This document shows positions 6,830 through 15,873 of a DNA stretch of 61,596 nt, one piece after another. The translations under genes were made by a program, and so were the position numbers. The notes under the pieces were generated by a model. It was given only the letters and a program-made list of their open reading frames with translations. It ran no database searches and had not been told where the DNA came from. The stretch covers positions 1 through 61,596 of the IMG/VR virus record IMGVR_UViG_3300044858_001325. One strand, 5' to 3'. Position 1 is the stretch's first letter, and the number at the start of each line of letters is the position of its first letter. Source of the DNA: a virus.

Positions 6830-9442
6830 ATGACGATCAATTACACCACGCTGCTGGCACTGGCCAAGCCAGTTACCGGCACGGAAACCGGCCAATGGGG
6901 CGATGTAGTCAATGACCAGATTACATCGATGCTGGAGGACGCCATAGCCAATGCGGCCACGTTCAGCGTCACCAGCGGCAACGTCACCCTGACGACGGCC
7001 AACGGCTCAACCAGTCAAGCGCGGATGTCCACGCTGATCATCACTGGTACGCCGGGCACTACGCGCAACGTGATTGCGCCCAGTCAGGCCAAGATCTATG
7101 TGGTAATCAACCAGTCGAACGGCGCCGTCGTCATCAAGGGTGCCGCGACCACTGGCGTCACGGTCGGTGCTGGCCAGACGGCCCAGATTGCTTGGAACGG
7201 CTCTGACTTCGTGGAGATTGGAAATTACGTCCACGGCAATTTTGTCATCAACGGCAATCTCACGGTCAACGGCAACACGACCTTGGGCGATGCGGCAGCC
7301 GACAACATCACGTTCAACGGCACCATCACCTCGCACCTGCTGTTCACCGACAACACCTACGACATCGGTGCCAGTGGCGCGACGCGCCCGCGCAACCTGT
7401 TCCTGGCCGGCAACGCGACCATCGGCGGCAACACCACAATGACCGGCACGCTGACCGTGGACAGCACGACCGATTCCAGCAGCACGACCACCGGCTCGAT
7501 CCAGACGGACGGTGGCGTGGGCGTGGCTAAGGCACTGTACGTCGGTACCACGGCCAACATTGCAGGGGCCGTGACCCTTTCAGGCGGCACCGCAAACGGC
7601 GTGGCCTACCTTAACGGCAGCAAAGTCCTGACCACTGGGTCTGCGCTGACGTTTGATGGTTCGTTGCTAAACACCACCGGGTCAATCCGCGCACAAAACA
7701 GCCTGTTCGTGTATGGCACAGGCGACCGCCTAAACGTATTTCCGCAAACGGCTGGCAGCGGTGTTCAACTTGTTTCCACCAACAACGCCAACTCCGCTTA
7801 TGCACCGCTGACCTTGGATGGGTCGGCAACCATTTTCAATGCCAGTGGCGGCGAACAAATGCGCCTGACCAGCACAGGGCTGGGTATTGGGACGAGTTCG
7901 CCTACTGCAAAGTTGGATGTAAAGAAAACCTCCAACGACACAATCTCTCGGACAAATGCAGTAGGTGGTTTTGGGGATTGGGATTCCCTCGGCGCTGGTC
8001 TGCTGATGCAACAGACTCTGAGTTCGCCATATGGATTTGCACTGCAAGCAGCCAACGCAGCCAACAGCGTACAGTTCCCGCTGCTGCTCAACCCGTCTGG
8101 CGGCAACGTGGGTATTGGGACGAGTTCGCCTGCTTATAAGCTGGCCGTACAAGGCAGCGCATACATCACCTCCACAGTCGGCATTGGCACCACGCCTGGA
8201 AACTACGGCGGTCAGGTAGATATTTACGCAAACAGCAATGCTGTTTTTAATGGCATTTGGGTTCGCAACGACAGCAGCGGCGCATCTGCCAATGCTGGCA
8301 TCGTCATAAACGCATCTGGCAATAGCTGGCGCATGGCGATGGGGTCAACCGCCAATAACAACAATGCGCTTTTCTGGGCAGTTGATGCCGGCTCTCCGAC
8401 GACGCTGATGACTCTCAGCACCTCCGGCAACCTCGGCCTGGGGGTGACGCCGAGTGCTACAAATACCTCTTTCCGAGCATTTGAGGTCGGTAGCTTTACT
8501 GTTTTTAGCGGTACTGGTGGACTCTCGTCATACATAGACAACAATGCATTTTTTAATACGTCAAGCCAGTATATTTACAAGAGCAGTGGGCACGCCGGTG
8601 AGTATGCAATGCTCACTTCAGATGGCTCACACCGCTGGTACATCGCCCCCTCCGGCACAGCAGGCAACGCCATCACCTTCACCCAGGCAATGACATTGGG
8701 GGCAAATGGAAACTTGGCTGTTGGCGATACAAGCACAGGGAATGCTCGGTTATTTTCCTACATTAGTGATGCTTCATTGGCCGCAATCAACGCAAGACAA
8801 GACGGAGCCGGGCCAATTCAAGTTTGGAATTCTGGCGGCACCGAACGCGCCCGTATCGACTCCAGCGGTAACTTGCTGGTGGGGACGACGAGCCAGCCAG
8901 CGTTTGCAACATCGCGTGCAGTAGTTGCATACGGAAACGCAGACTACGCCTTTGCAGTAGTAAACAGCAACGCAGACCCATATGGGATGGCGATGGGGTA
9001 CACGGGAGCCGCGCCAAACAGTACATCCAACGCATTTTTTTACTGTCAAGATAGCGGCTCTACGCAAAGATTTTCTGTGCGCTCAAACGGAGGCGTTTAT
9101 AACTACAGCGCCAACGATATCAACCTTTCCGACCGCAGAGAGAAGACTAACTTCGTTCCGGCCAAGTCTTACCTTGAAACCATCTGCGCGATTCCCGTTC
9201 AGACCTTCAACTACATCGACCAGAACATGGAAGAAGACCCCGGCTTGACGCTGGGCGTGGTGGCGCAGGACGTTCAGGCTGTTGCGCCTGAGTTGGTCAC
9301 GGAAAGCAACTGGGGCAGCAAAGATGACCCCAAGATGCGGCTGTCGATCTACCAGACCGACCTGCAATATGCGCTGATGAAGTGCATCCAAGAACTCAAA
9401 GCCGAGGTTGACAGCCTCAAATCTCAACTCAAAGGAGCCTAA
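6830..9442 (+). CDS. Tail fibre with C-terminal S74 intramolecular chaperone
   Basis: 870 residues. The N-terminus (to about 130) resembles fibre-attachment and head-binding regions of other phages (LLALAKPVTGTETGQWGDVV). A long Gly/Asn/Thr beta-rich shaft contains repeats such as GIGTSSPxxKL. From about residue 760 there is a peptidase-S74 chaperone domain: LSDRREKTNF with predicted nucleophile S767, then LGVVAQDVQAVAPELV, and a C-terminal coiled coil (LQYALMKCIQELKAEVDSLK). In this family the domain trimerises the fibre and then cuts itself off before the serine, so the mature fibre would be about 766 residues. It is the probable receptor-binding protein. Confidence 0.88.
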   Translation: MTINYTTLLALAKPVTGTETGQWGDVVNDQITSMLEDAIANAATFSVTSGNVTLTTANGSTSQARMSTLIITGTPGTTRNVIAPSQAKIYVVINQSNGAVVIKGAATTGVTVGAGQTAQIAWNGSDFVEIGNYVHGNFVINGNLTVNGNTTLGDAAADNITFNGTITSHLLFTDNTYDIGASGATRPRNLFLAGNATIGGNTTMTGTLTVDSTTDSSSTTTGSIQTDGGVGVAKALYVGTTANIAGAVTLSGGTANGVAYLNGSKVLTTGSALTFDGSLLNTTGSIRAQNSLFVYGTGDRLNVFPQTAGSGVQLVSTNNANSAYAPLTLDGSATIFNASGGEQMRLTSTGLGIGTSSPTAKLDVKKTSNDTISRTNAVGGFGDWDSLGAGLLMQQTLSSPYGFALQAANAANSVQFPLLLNPSGGNVGIGTSSPAYKLAVQGSAYITSTVGIGTTPGNYGGQVDIYANSNAVFNGIWVRNDSSGASANAGIVINASGNSWRMAMGSTANNNNALFWAVDAGSPTTLMTLSTSGNLGLGVTPSATNTSFRAFEVGSFTVFSGTGGLSSYIDNNAFFNTSSQYIYKSSGHAGEYAMLTSDGSHRWYIAPSGTAGNAITFTQAMTLGANGNLAVGDTSTGNARLFSYISDASLAAINARQDGAGPIQVWNSGGTERARIDSSGNLLVGTTSQPAFATSRAVVAYGNADYAFAVVNSNADPYGMAMGYTGAAPNSTSNAFFYCQDSGSTQRFSVRSNGGVYNYSANDINLSDRREKTNFVPAKSYLETICAIPVQTFNYIDQNMEEDPGLTLGVVAQDVQAVAPELVTESNWGSKDDPKMRLSIYQTDLQYALMKCIQELKAEVDSLKSQLKGA

Positions 9443-9445
9443 ATC

Positions 9446-9763
9446 ATGACTACTATCACCTGGACAATCACTGCGATGGACTGCTATCCGCAAGAGGGTG
9501 GCAACACCGATGTCGTGTTCAATGTCCACTGGACATGCGCTGGCACTGACGGCACATACAACGCCTCTGTGTACTCCACCTGTGCTGTTCCCGGCCCAGG
9601 CAATCCGTTCACCCCATACCCAGACTTGACTCAGCAGCAAGTGCTTGGGTGGATCTGGGCCAACGGCGTGGATCAAGCAGCCACAGAGGCCGCTGTGCAG
9701 CAGCAGGTCAACAACCAGATCAACCCTCCGGTGGTCACGCCTCCTCTGCCTTGGGCGGCATAA
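9446..9763 (+). CDS. Small tail-fibre-associated protein (DUF7936-like)
   Basis: 105 residues immediately after the fibre. The N-terminal part (TWTITAMDCYPQEGGNTDVVF, then a beta-rich HWTCAGTDGTYNASVY) and the C-terminal helix (QVLGWIWANGVDQAATEAAV) match a small protein found directly downstream of tail fibres in many phages. It may be a fibre accessory or assembly protein. Experimental function is unknown to me. Confidence 0.7.
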   Translation: MTTITWTITAMDCYPQEGGNTDVVFNVHWTCAGTDGTYNASVYSTCAVPGPGNPFTPYPDLTQQQVLGWIWANGVDQAATEAAVQQQVNNQINPPVVTPPLPWAA

Positions 9764-9813
9764 TTGATGAGGGGTAATCCGCTGCCCCGTCACAGCGGCA
9801 CAAGGAGCTAGAA

Positions 9814-9987
9814 ATGAACGATCAAAACGTAACTCTGAAACTGGGTCTGGTGAATGCCATGCTGCAATATCTTGGCACTCGTCCGTATCAGGAGGTGTTT
9901 CCTCTGGTGCAGGAAATCCAAGCTGTGGTGATCCCGCAGTTGCCCGTGCCTGAGCAAAAGCCTGCTGAAGCCCCAGCCGCCGAGTAA
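9814..9987 (+). CDS. Small phage protein of unknown function
   Basis: A 57-residue ORF preceded by AAGGAG. The helical body (LKLGLVNAMLQYLGTRPYQEV) is followed by a Pro/Ala/Glu-rich tail. This pattern recurs near tail fibre and lysis genes of related phages. No motif gives a function. Confidence 0.6.
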   Translation: MNDQNVTLKLGLVNAMLQYLGTRPYQEVFPLVQEIQAVVIPQLPVPEQKPAEAPAAE

Positions 9988-9997
9988 GGAGGGCATC

Positions 9998-10171
9998 ATG
10001 GCCGACAAGTGGATCCAATCCGCCATCAAGAAGCCTGGGGCCTTGCGGGCTTCGCTGGGCGTCAAGAAGGGGGAGAAGATCCCTGCCAAGAAACTGGAGG
10101 CAGCGGCCAAGAAACCCGGCAAGATGGGCCAGCGGGCTCGTCTTGCCCAAACCCTCAAGGGGATGAAATGA
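9998..10171 (+). CDS. Small Lys-rich phage protein
   Basis: A 57-residue, strongly basic protein with AAGGAGG seven bases before ATG. Its core IKKPGALRASLGVKKGEKIP and an end rich in Lys and Arg are characteristic of a small conserved phage family of unknown role. The stop overlaps the next start (ATGA). Confidence 0.65.
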   Translation: MADKWIQSAIKKPGALRASLGVKKGEKIPAKKLEAAAKKPGKMGQRARLAQTLKGMK

Positions 10172-10386
10172 TCACCACCATTGAGGCGCATGAGCGTGAG
10201 GGGGCCATAGAGCCCCGTCACATTGTTGAGATTTTGTGCCCGGCCTGTGATCGGGACGTTGACGCCAATGAGCTGGCCAACATGAAGTGCAATGACTGTG
10301 GACAAGACCTGTCAGAGCCCAAGCAGAACGTAGCGATTCACGCCACGACTGTCCCGGCAGCCGGAGGCTTAACTATGGGTGACTGA
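10168..10386 (+). CDS. Small zinc-ribbon protein
   Basis: A 72-residue protein with two Cys pairs, CPAC (near residue 24) and CNDC (near residue 41), a spacing fit for one zinc ribbon. It begins within the preceding stop. A role in DNA/RNA or protein binding is possible; nothing more specific is visible. Confidence 0.6.
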   Translation: MITTIEAHEREGAIEPRHIVEILCPACDRDVDANELANMKCNDCGQDLSEPKQNVAIHATTVPAAGGLTMGD

Positions 10387-10804
10387 TATGACCAATACCG
10401 ATGAAATTGCCATGCTCAAGGCCCAGGCGCGCGCGGAGATCCAGCGCCTTGAGGCCCAGTCCCCAGCCAAGGAAGTCGCTGGCAAAGCTATTGGCAAACA
10501 TGGCCTTGCCTATATCACAGCGATTGTTTTGGTCGGTGTTATAGCCAGCCTATTCCTTGAGGAGTCCAAAATCGCTGCGGTGATCGGGCTGGTTAGCGCG
10601 GCCTTGACCGCTTTGATTGCCATGCTCAACGGCATTGCCGGGGCCAACCCAAAGCAGGAAAAACCAGAGTTTGAGGTCATGAAGCAGTTGATCGACAAAC
10701 TCGACAAGCTCGACAGACAAGAGCAGCCCATGCGGGTTGAAGTAGAAGGCGACAGGGTGACGGTGCGTAAGGGTGACGATGTGGTCACCGCGAAGAAGGA
10801 GTGA
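10379..10804 (+). CDS. Two-helix membrane protein (candidate holin or antiholin)
   Basis: Starts with GTG at 10379 (GGAGG 11 bases upstream) or ATG at 10388. The 138-141-residue product has a charged N-terminal helix, two hydrophobic segments (about residues 44-60 and 64-84), and a charged C-terminus with a VEVEGDRVTVRKGDDV strand. Membrane topology and position directly before the holin-like gene and endolysin suggest a lysis-timing role (holin or antiholin); this is inference from context. Confidence 0.55.
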   Translation: MTDMTNTDEIAMLKAQARAEIQRLEAQSPAKEVAGKAIGKHGLAYITAIVLVGVIASLFLEESKIAAVIGLVSAALTALIAMLNGIAGANPKQEKPEFEVMKQLIDKLDKLDRQEQPMRVEVEGDRVTVRKGDDVVTAKKE

Positions 10805-10806
10805 GC

Positions 10807-11307
10807 ATGGACTGGCTAAAACAGATTGCTCCTACCGTAGCCACTGCGCTGGGTGGCCCTCTTGCTGGGATGGCTGTGTCTGCCATTTCCAAAGCCATAG
10901 GTGTAGATGAGGACAAGGTAACTGACATCATCTCCAGCAACAAGCTCACGGCAGATCAAGTAGCCCAGATCAAGATTGCAGAGATTGAGCTTGCTAAGCA
11001 GGCGCAGGAGCTTGGTCTGAACTTTGAAAAACTGGCAGTCGATGACCGCAAGAGCGCCCGCGAGATGCAGGCGGTGACCCGTTCGTGGGTTCCTCCCTTG
11101 CTGGCCGCCTCGGTGACCCTCGGATTTTTCGCCATCCTTGGCGGCATGATGTTCGGTCAGATGTCCGTGGCTGACAACACGGCGCTCACCATGATGCTTG
11201 GCTCTTTGGGCACGGCCTGGACTGGAATCATTGCCTACTACTTCGGCTCGTCTGCTGGCTCTCAGGCCAAGACTGATCTGCTCTCTAAAGCACCGCCCGT
11301 CAAATAA
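10807..11307 (+). CDS. Putative holin (GTA 3TM holin-like)
   Basis: 166 residues from the ATG at 10807, which has AAGGAG in position. An N-terminal amphipathic/hydrophobic helix (VATALGGPLAGMAVSAI), a charged linker with DDRKSAREMQ, and two C-terminal hydrophobic segments (about residues 97-115 and 125-145, ending YYFGSSAGSQAKTDLL) match the organisation of the three-TM holins known from gene-transfer agents. It would make the membrane lesion that releases the endolysin encoded next. Confidence 0.65.
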   Translation: MDWLKQIAPTVATALGGPLAGMAVSAISKAIGVDEDKVTDIISSNKLTADQVAQIKIAEIELAKQAQELGLNFEKLAVDDRKSAREMQAVTRSWVPPLLAASVTLGFFAILGGMMFGQMSVADNTALTMMLGSLGTAWTGIIAYYFGSSAGSQAKTDLLSKAPPVK

Positions 11308-11316
11308 GGAGTCTCC

Positions 11317-11772
11317 ATGCCATTCCAACTTTCTCAGCGTAGTCTCGACAAACTGGTGGGCGTTCGCCCAGAATTGGTTGAGGTGGTCAAGCGTGCCATC
11401 GAGATCACCACTGTTGACTTCGGTGTCACCGAGGGGCTGCGTACCAAAGAACGTCAAATCGAACTCTTTGAAAAGGGCGCATCTCAGATTCGTGAAGGTG
11501 GTACGCACGTCGATGGGCGTGCTGTAGACCTGATGGCTTACCTTGGTGACCGTGGCAGTTGGGAACTCAACCTGTACGACAACATTGCTGATGCGGTGAA
11601 ACAGGCGGCAATCGAGAAGAATGTCGCCATCCGTTGGGGCGCGGCGTGGAACGTGCCTGACATTCGGATGTGGCGAGGCACGATGGAAGAAGCCATGAAC
11701 TTCTACATCGACGAGCGCCGCAAGCAGAACCGGCGCCCTTTCATTGATGGGCCGCATTTTGAGATGGTTTAA
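11317..11772 (+). CDS. Endolysin, M15-type D-Ala-D-Ala/L-Ala-D-Glu peptidase
   Basis: 151 residues. The zinc ligands of the M15 (VanY/CwlK/T5-Lys) family are all visible: H64 and D71 in GTHVDGRAVDL and H147 in GPHFEMV, with the early SLDKLVGVRPELVEVVKRA motif and GVTEGLRT strand. It would cut peptidoglycan stem peptides in the periplasm. No signal peptide is seen, so export should depend on the upstream holin. The gene lies in the middle of structural genes, not in a separate late cassette. Confidence 0.88.
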   Translation: MPFQLSQRSLDKLVGVRPELVEVVKRAIEITTVDFGVTEGLRTKERQIELFEKGASQIREGGTHVDGRAVDLMAYLGDRGSWELNLYDNIADAVKQAAIEKNVAIRWGAAWNVPDIRMWRGTMEEAMNFYIDERRKQNRRPFIDGPHFEMV

Positions 11773-11774
11773 AC

Positions 11775-13697
11775 ATGGCCTTCATCAAGCTCCAGTTTCG
11801 CCCAGGGGTCAACCGCGACCAGACCAACTACACCAATGAGGGTGGTTGGTTTGCGTGCGACAAGATTCGCTTTCGCTCGGGCTACCCGCAGAAGCTGGGC
11901 GGCTGGATGCAGGCCACGTCACAGATCTTTCTGGGGGTGTGCCGCCAGATGTTTGGCTGGATCACCAGCTTTGAGGACAACTTTGTTGCCCTGGGCACCA
12001 GCAAGAAGGTCTACATCAACGTCGGATCGCAGTTTTACGACATCACGCCACTGAGGGAAACGACAGCGCCTGGAGCGGTGACTTTTTCCGCAGTCACCAC
12101 GGCCCCGTTCAGTTCGATCATCACGGTGACGGACGTTGCGGCCAACGTGGATGTCGGCGACTTTGTGACGTTTAGCGGCGCGGTCAGCCTGGGCGGCAAC
12201 ATCACAGCGGCGGTGCTCAATCAGGAGTATGAGGTCTACCAGTCTCTGACGGCCAACACCTACACCATCATTGCCAAAAGTTCGACCACCGGCCTGCCAG
12301 TTACCAGCAACGCATCTGATGTTGGCGACGGCGGCGCCGCAGTGGTTGGCGCATACCAAATCCCGATTGGGTACGACACGACAACCTACGGCTACGGCTG
12401 GGGCGCTGGATCTTGGGGTTCGTCGCCTTGGGGTCTTGGCGCCTCGTCCCCGATTGTTCTTCAGCAGAGAGATTGGTTCTTCGACAACTTCGACAACGAT
12501 CTTGTGATGAACATCCGGGATGGAGAAATCTACTACTGGGTGCGCGGCCAGAAGAACGACATCAACGTGCAGTTGGCCACTCGGGCGGTGCTGCTGTCCT
12601 CGTTGGCTGGCGCGGAGAATGTGCCGGTGCAGGCCATGCAGATTTTGGTGTCGCAGAACGACAAGCACCTGCTGGCCTTTGGCTGCACGCCGTTTGGATC
12701 CAGTTCAACGGCTGATTTTGACCCTCTGCTGATTCGTTGGGCGGCTCAGGATGCGCCAGAGTTTTGGACGCCTGGGACGGCCATCGTGCCATCGACGGGC
12801 AACCTGAGCAGTGCGGGCTTCATCCGCGTGTCTCGCGGCTCCAGCATCGTTCGCGCCCTGCCAACCAGACAGACCATTTTGGTTTGGACAAACTCGCACC
12901 TGTTCTCGTTGCAGTACACCGGCACCACGGAGGTCTTCAACCTTCAGGAAATGGCCGACAACATTTCAATCATGTCGCCGCGTGCGGTTGCGTCTGCCAA
13001 CAACGTGACGTACTGGATGGGGACGGACAAGTTCTACGGGTTTGCTGGAGCGGTGGAAACGCTGCCTTGCACGCTGCGCAACCATGTCTTCAACAACCTG
13101 AACTACAACCAGAAGAATCAAGTCATCGCGGGAACCAATGAGGGCTTCCATGAGATCTGGTGGTTCTACCCCAGCCTCAATTCCGAGCAGGTTGACTCCT
13201 ATGTGGCCTACAACTACTTGGAGCGGATCTGGTTCTACGGCACCCTAGATCGCACCGCATGGCTGGATAGCCCACTACGGACTTATCCGCAGGCCGTTGG
13301 GTACGACAACATTCTCATGGATCACGAAAAGGGCGTGGATGCAGACACCCTCCCGATGGAGGCTTACATCCAGTCGTCTGACTTTGACTTGGCCGATGGC
13401 GACCAGTTCATGCTCACGCGCCGGATCATCCCCGACGTGAATTTTGAGGGATCCACTGCAACCACGCCGGAGCTGGACTTCCTGATCAAGCCGCGCAACT
13501 TCCCCGGCTCGACCTATCAGGCCGACAGCTTTGACACCCAGGCTGTGGTGCAGTCATCCGTGAACGTCTACACCGACCAGATCTGGATCCGCGCTCGGGC
13601 CCGCCAGATGGCCTTGAAGATCCAGTCGCAGGACTTGGGCGTCAATTGGCAGCTTGGATCCCCGCGCCTTGATGCACGCGCAGATGGAAAGAGGTAG
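11775..13697 (+). CDS. Large structural protein, putative tail hub or DNA stabilisation protein
   Basis: 640 residues starting directly after the endolysin stop. The N-terminal motif (FRPGVNRDQTNYTNEGGWF, then DKIRFRSGYPQKLGGW) is typical of a large structural protein conserved in short-tailed phages and related to P22-type packaged-DNA stabilisation/tail proteins. The middle part is beta-propeller-like with repeated Trp and Gly (YGYGWGAGSWGSSPWG; FIRVSRGSSIVRALPT). It likely closes the portal channel or forms the tail hub. Family identity is inferred from motif and position. Confidence 0.65.
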   Translation: MAFIKLQFRPGVNRDQTNYTNEGGWFACDKIRFRSGYPQKLGGWMQATSQIFLGVCRQMFGWITSFEDNFVALGTSKKVYINVGSQFYDITPLRETTAPGAVTFSAVTTAPFSSIITVTDVAANVDVGDFVTFSGAVSLGGNITAAVLNQEYEVYQSLTANTYTIIAKSSTTGLPVTSNASDVGDGGAAVVGAYQIPIGYDTTTYGYGWGAGSWGSSPWGLGASSPIVLQQRDWFFDNFDNDLVMNIRDGEIYYWVRGQKNDINVQLATRAVLLSSLAGAENVPVQAMQILVSQNDKHLLAFGCTPFGSSSTADFDPLLIRWAAQDAPEFWTPGTAIVPSTGNLSSAGFIRVSRGSSIVRALPTRQTILVWTNSHLFSLQYTGTTEVFNLQEMADNISIMSPRAVASANNVTYWMGTDKFYGFAGAVETLPCTLRNHVFNNLNYNQKNQVIAGTNEGFHEIWWFYPSLNSEQVDSYVAYNYLERIWFYGTLDRTAWLDSPLRTYPQAVGYDNILMDHEKGVDADTLPMEAYIQSSDFDLADGDQFMLTRRIIPDVNFEGSTATTPELDFLIKPRNFPGSTYQADSFDTQAVVQSSVNVYTDQIWIRARARQMALKIQSQDLGVNWQLGSPRLDARADGKR

Positions 13698-13700
13698 CGC

Positions 13701-14462
13701 ATGGCGATGCTCAAGTTCCGTGCGCCGCCTCTGCCCATCGCAGGGCCGGACTACAAGCAGGACTACTTCGCCCAACTGATCCGCGCGCTCGGCCTGTACT
13801 TCAACCAACTGGACTCCAAGACGCCAGTCCAGTGGGAAACGGTCATTGCCGACGATTTCATTGGCGGCGACTTTGCTGGGTATGGTCAGGGCATCAAGTT
13901 ACCTCACATCTCGGCATCCAGCGCCAGCGATCAACTGGCCACAGGAGACAACACGCCCACCTTGGTGACATGGGAAATTGTTGAGGCCGGGGAGGGCTTT
14001 ACGCTCAACAATGACGGCACCGCAACGGCTTTGTACCCAGGCGTCTACCAAATCAGCTTTGGGCTTCAGTTTGCCAACACGGCCAACGCTGCGCATGACG
14101 TGTATGTGTGGCTGCAAGTCGATGGCATAGATGTGCCGCGCACGGCATTCAGCTTCACGATACCGGCCCGCAAAAGCGCGGGGGTGCCGTCCTATCTGTT
14201 GGCGTACTCCAGCGCCACCTTTTCGCTGAATACCAATCAGGACATCGCGCTGTACTGGGCAACCGACAAAGCGTATGACAACTCGCCCTCCGTGGATGGC
14301 GTGTACATGGAATCCCAGCCGGTTTCCACCAGCCCATACGCCAGACCGGCGGTGCCGTCAGCAAACGGCTCAATTGTTTTTGTGTCAGCCTTGCCCACGC
14401 CTACCGTCACAGGGGTTTATGCTTCTGGGTACGTTGGTAGCGTGACTGTTTCAACCACCTAA
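13701..14462 (+). CDS. Beta-sandwich virion protein with repeat-type C-terminal tag
   Basis: 253 residues. The N-terminus (FRAPPLPIAGPDYKQDYFAQ) is a common anchoring motif in this position in related phages. From about residue 90 the pattern (GVYQISFGLQF, VYVWLQVDGIDVPRT, LALYW-like strands) resembles a C1q/TNF-like jelly roll used in receptor binding. The end ASGYVGSVTVSTT is the tag shared with 2912-3346 and with the 22-residue repeat protein. I infer a virion-surface protein. Confidence 0.6.
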   Translation: MAMLKFRAPPLPIAGPDYKQDYFAQLIRALGLYFNQLDSKTPVQWETVIADDFIGGDFAGYGQGIKLPHISASSASDQLATGDNTPTLVTWEIVEAGEGFTLNNDGTATALYPGVYQISFGLQFANTANAAHDVYVWLQVDGIDVPRTAFSFTIPARKSAGVPSYLLAYSSATFSLNTNQDIALYWATDKAYDNSPSVDGVYMESQPVSTSPYARPAVPSANGSIVFVSALPTPTVTGVYASGYVGSVTVSTT

Positions 14463-14482
14463 ATCAAATACAAGAGGGTCAA

Positions 14483-14773
14483 ATGAATGAAGCGCAGTTC
14501 TTGGAGTTTCTTACCGGCTTGGCCAAGATCGTCAAGCCCTTGCACCGTAACACTGTTACCGTCCCTGATTTTGATGTGGAGTTCAAGGAGATCGACATCG
14601 ACAGCTTGGACACCTTGATGATCGTGATTTACTCCTGCGAGCTTCACGGCATCTCGGAGGAGGTGGGCAAAGAGTGCAACCCCAAGAATGCGCGCGAGCT
14701 GTGGGATTTCATTTTGGCCCACAAGACGCAGGACGTGACTGACGTGGCGGCTGCTCTGGAGGCGTGCAAATGA
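14483..14773 (+). CDS. acpP: Acyl carrier protein
   Basis: 96 residues, acidic, with the four-helix ACP pattern. The phosphopantetheine site is visible as IDIDSLDTLM with S41 as the predicted attachment serine (DSL motif), after a DFDVEFKEID segment. An ACP carries acyl chains as thioesters in the cytoplasm; it needs a host phosphopantetheinyl transferase, as none is encoded here. It overlaps the beta-ketoacyl synthase start by ATGA, so the two are probably made together. It lies between structural genes. The palindrome copy at 14547 is read here in a different frame from most other copies. Confidence 0.8.
   Translation: MNEAQFLEFLTGLAKIVKPLHRNTVTVPDFDVEFKEIDIDSLDTLMIVIYSCELHGISEEVGKECNPKNARELWDFILAHKTQDVTDVAAALEACK
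14547..14559. repeat. Dispersed palindrome copy 5 (13-bp form, in gene)
   Basis: GTAAC-ACT-GTTAC in the ACP gene, read as R-N-T-V-T, a codon frame different from the usual V-T-x-V-T. Confidence 0.8.
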
Positions 14774-15873
14774 TCTACCTCACACACGCTCAGGCCGCCT
14801 ACAGCGAACAGACTGAGCTGCTGGACGGGTTGTATTCGCAAAGGGTGCATTGGTTCCCTGACACTTATGCGCGAGTCAAGACCGGCATGTCTTACCCTCC
14901 GCACAAGCTGACCGAGAAGGTCATCGTGCCTGAGCTGGCCGAATGGCTGCGGGCCACCCCAATGAAGACGGCCTTCATCTTGGCCGGTGGCAACCAGCAC
15001 TTTGCTGGGATCAACAAGATGGCCAAGTCGCCCTTGGTCTACGAGTACAAGTTCCTGCCGCTGACTCTCACCCAGGTCTACGCCGGGCGGATTGCCCAGC
15101 AACTGGGGGCCAACGACTTGATCCAGACGGACGCCACGGCCTGCGTGTCAAGCCTCAAGGCGTGCATGGATGTCCAGACCCTGATCAAGTTCTACGGCTT
15201 TGACCGGGTAATTGTGCTGGGGGTGGAGGATGCGGTCAGCGCCAGCGTTCTGGACTTCTTTGGGGAGTCAGGGGCCAGCTTGACCAAGGCCAAGGAGGAC
15301 GCCAGCGGCATGGTGCCATCTGCTTTTGACGACAAGAACCAAGGGTTCTACGTTGGCCAGGGCGCCGTGCTGGCGGTCTTCCACAGCCAGAGGGCCATCA
15401 ACCGCTTGAAAATGGCCCCATTGGCCCGTCTGCACAGCGCCTACACGGCCTCGGAGGACTGCTCCAATGCCATCGGCCAACGCAACGACGGGCAGGGTTA
15501 CATCAACGCCATGAAGGGCGCAATGGATCTGGCGGATCTGTCGCGCAAAGACATCCGGGTGGTAAAAACCCACGGAACGGGCACCGCCAGCAACAACGCT
15601 GCCGAACGGGCTGCGCTAGAAGCTACGCTGGAGGGGTTTATCGCAACCAGCTTTAAGCCTAAAATTGGGCATACGATGGGGGCAAGCGGGCTTCTGGAGA
15701 GCGTAATGCTCTGCGAGTCAATATCCAGAGGCGTCATCCCGGCCATTTCCAATCGCACCCAAAACGACTCGGTATTTTTGTCGCAAGACGCGAAGGCCCC
15801 AAGTGGGCTGTTCCTGAGTTTGGCGGCGGGTATGGGTAACGTCTACTCGGCTGCCATTTTTGAGGTGATGTAA
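14770..15873 (+). CDS. fabF: Beta-ketoacyl-ACP synthase (KAS I/II-like)
   Basis: 367 residues from the ATG that overlaps the ACP stop. All elements of the condensing-enzyme active site are in the right order and spacing: nucleophile C125 in ATACVSSLKA, H268 in KTHGTGTASNNAAE, K298 and H301 in KPKIGHTMGASG. The C-to-H and H-to-H distances (143 and 33) are close to those of FabF. The reaction would be decarboxylative condensation of acyl and malonyl units on ACP. It is about 40 residues shorter than typical FabF, chiefly before the catalytic Cys. An intact active site argues against decay. Its substrate and its role for a phage are unknown. Confidence 0.85.
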   Translation: MIYLTHAQAAYSEQTELLDGLYSQRVHWFPDTYARVKTGMSYPPHKLTEKVIVPELAEWLRATPMKTAFILAGGNQHFAGINKMAKSPLVYEYKFLPLTLTQVYAGRIAQQLGANDLIQTDATACVSSLKACMDVQTLIKFYGFDRVIVLGVEDAVSASVLDFFGESGASLTKAKEDASGMVPSAFDDKNQGFYVGQGAVLAVFHSQRAINRLKMAPLARLHSAYTASEDCSNAIGQRNDGQGYINAMKGAMDLADLSRKDIRVVKTHGTGTASNNAAERAALEATLEGFIATSFKPKIGHTMGASGLLESVMLCESISRGVIPAISNRTQNDSVFLSQDAKAPSGLFLSLAAGMGNVYSAAIFEVM

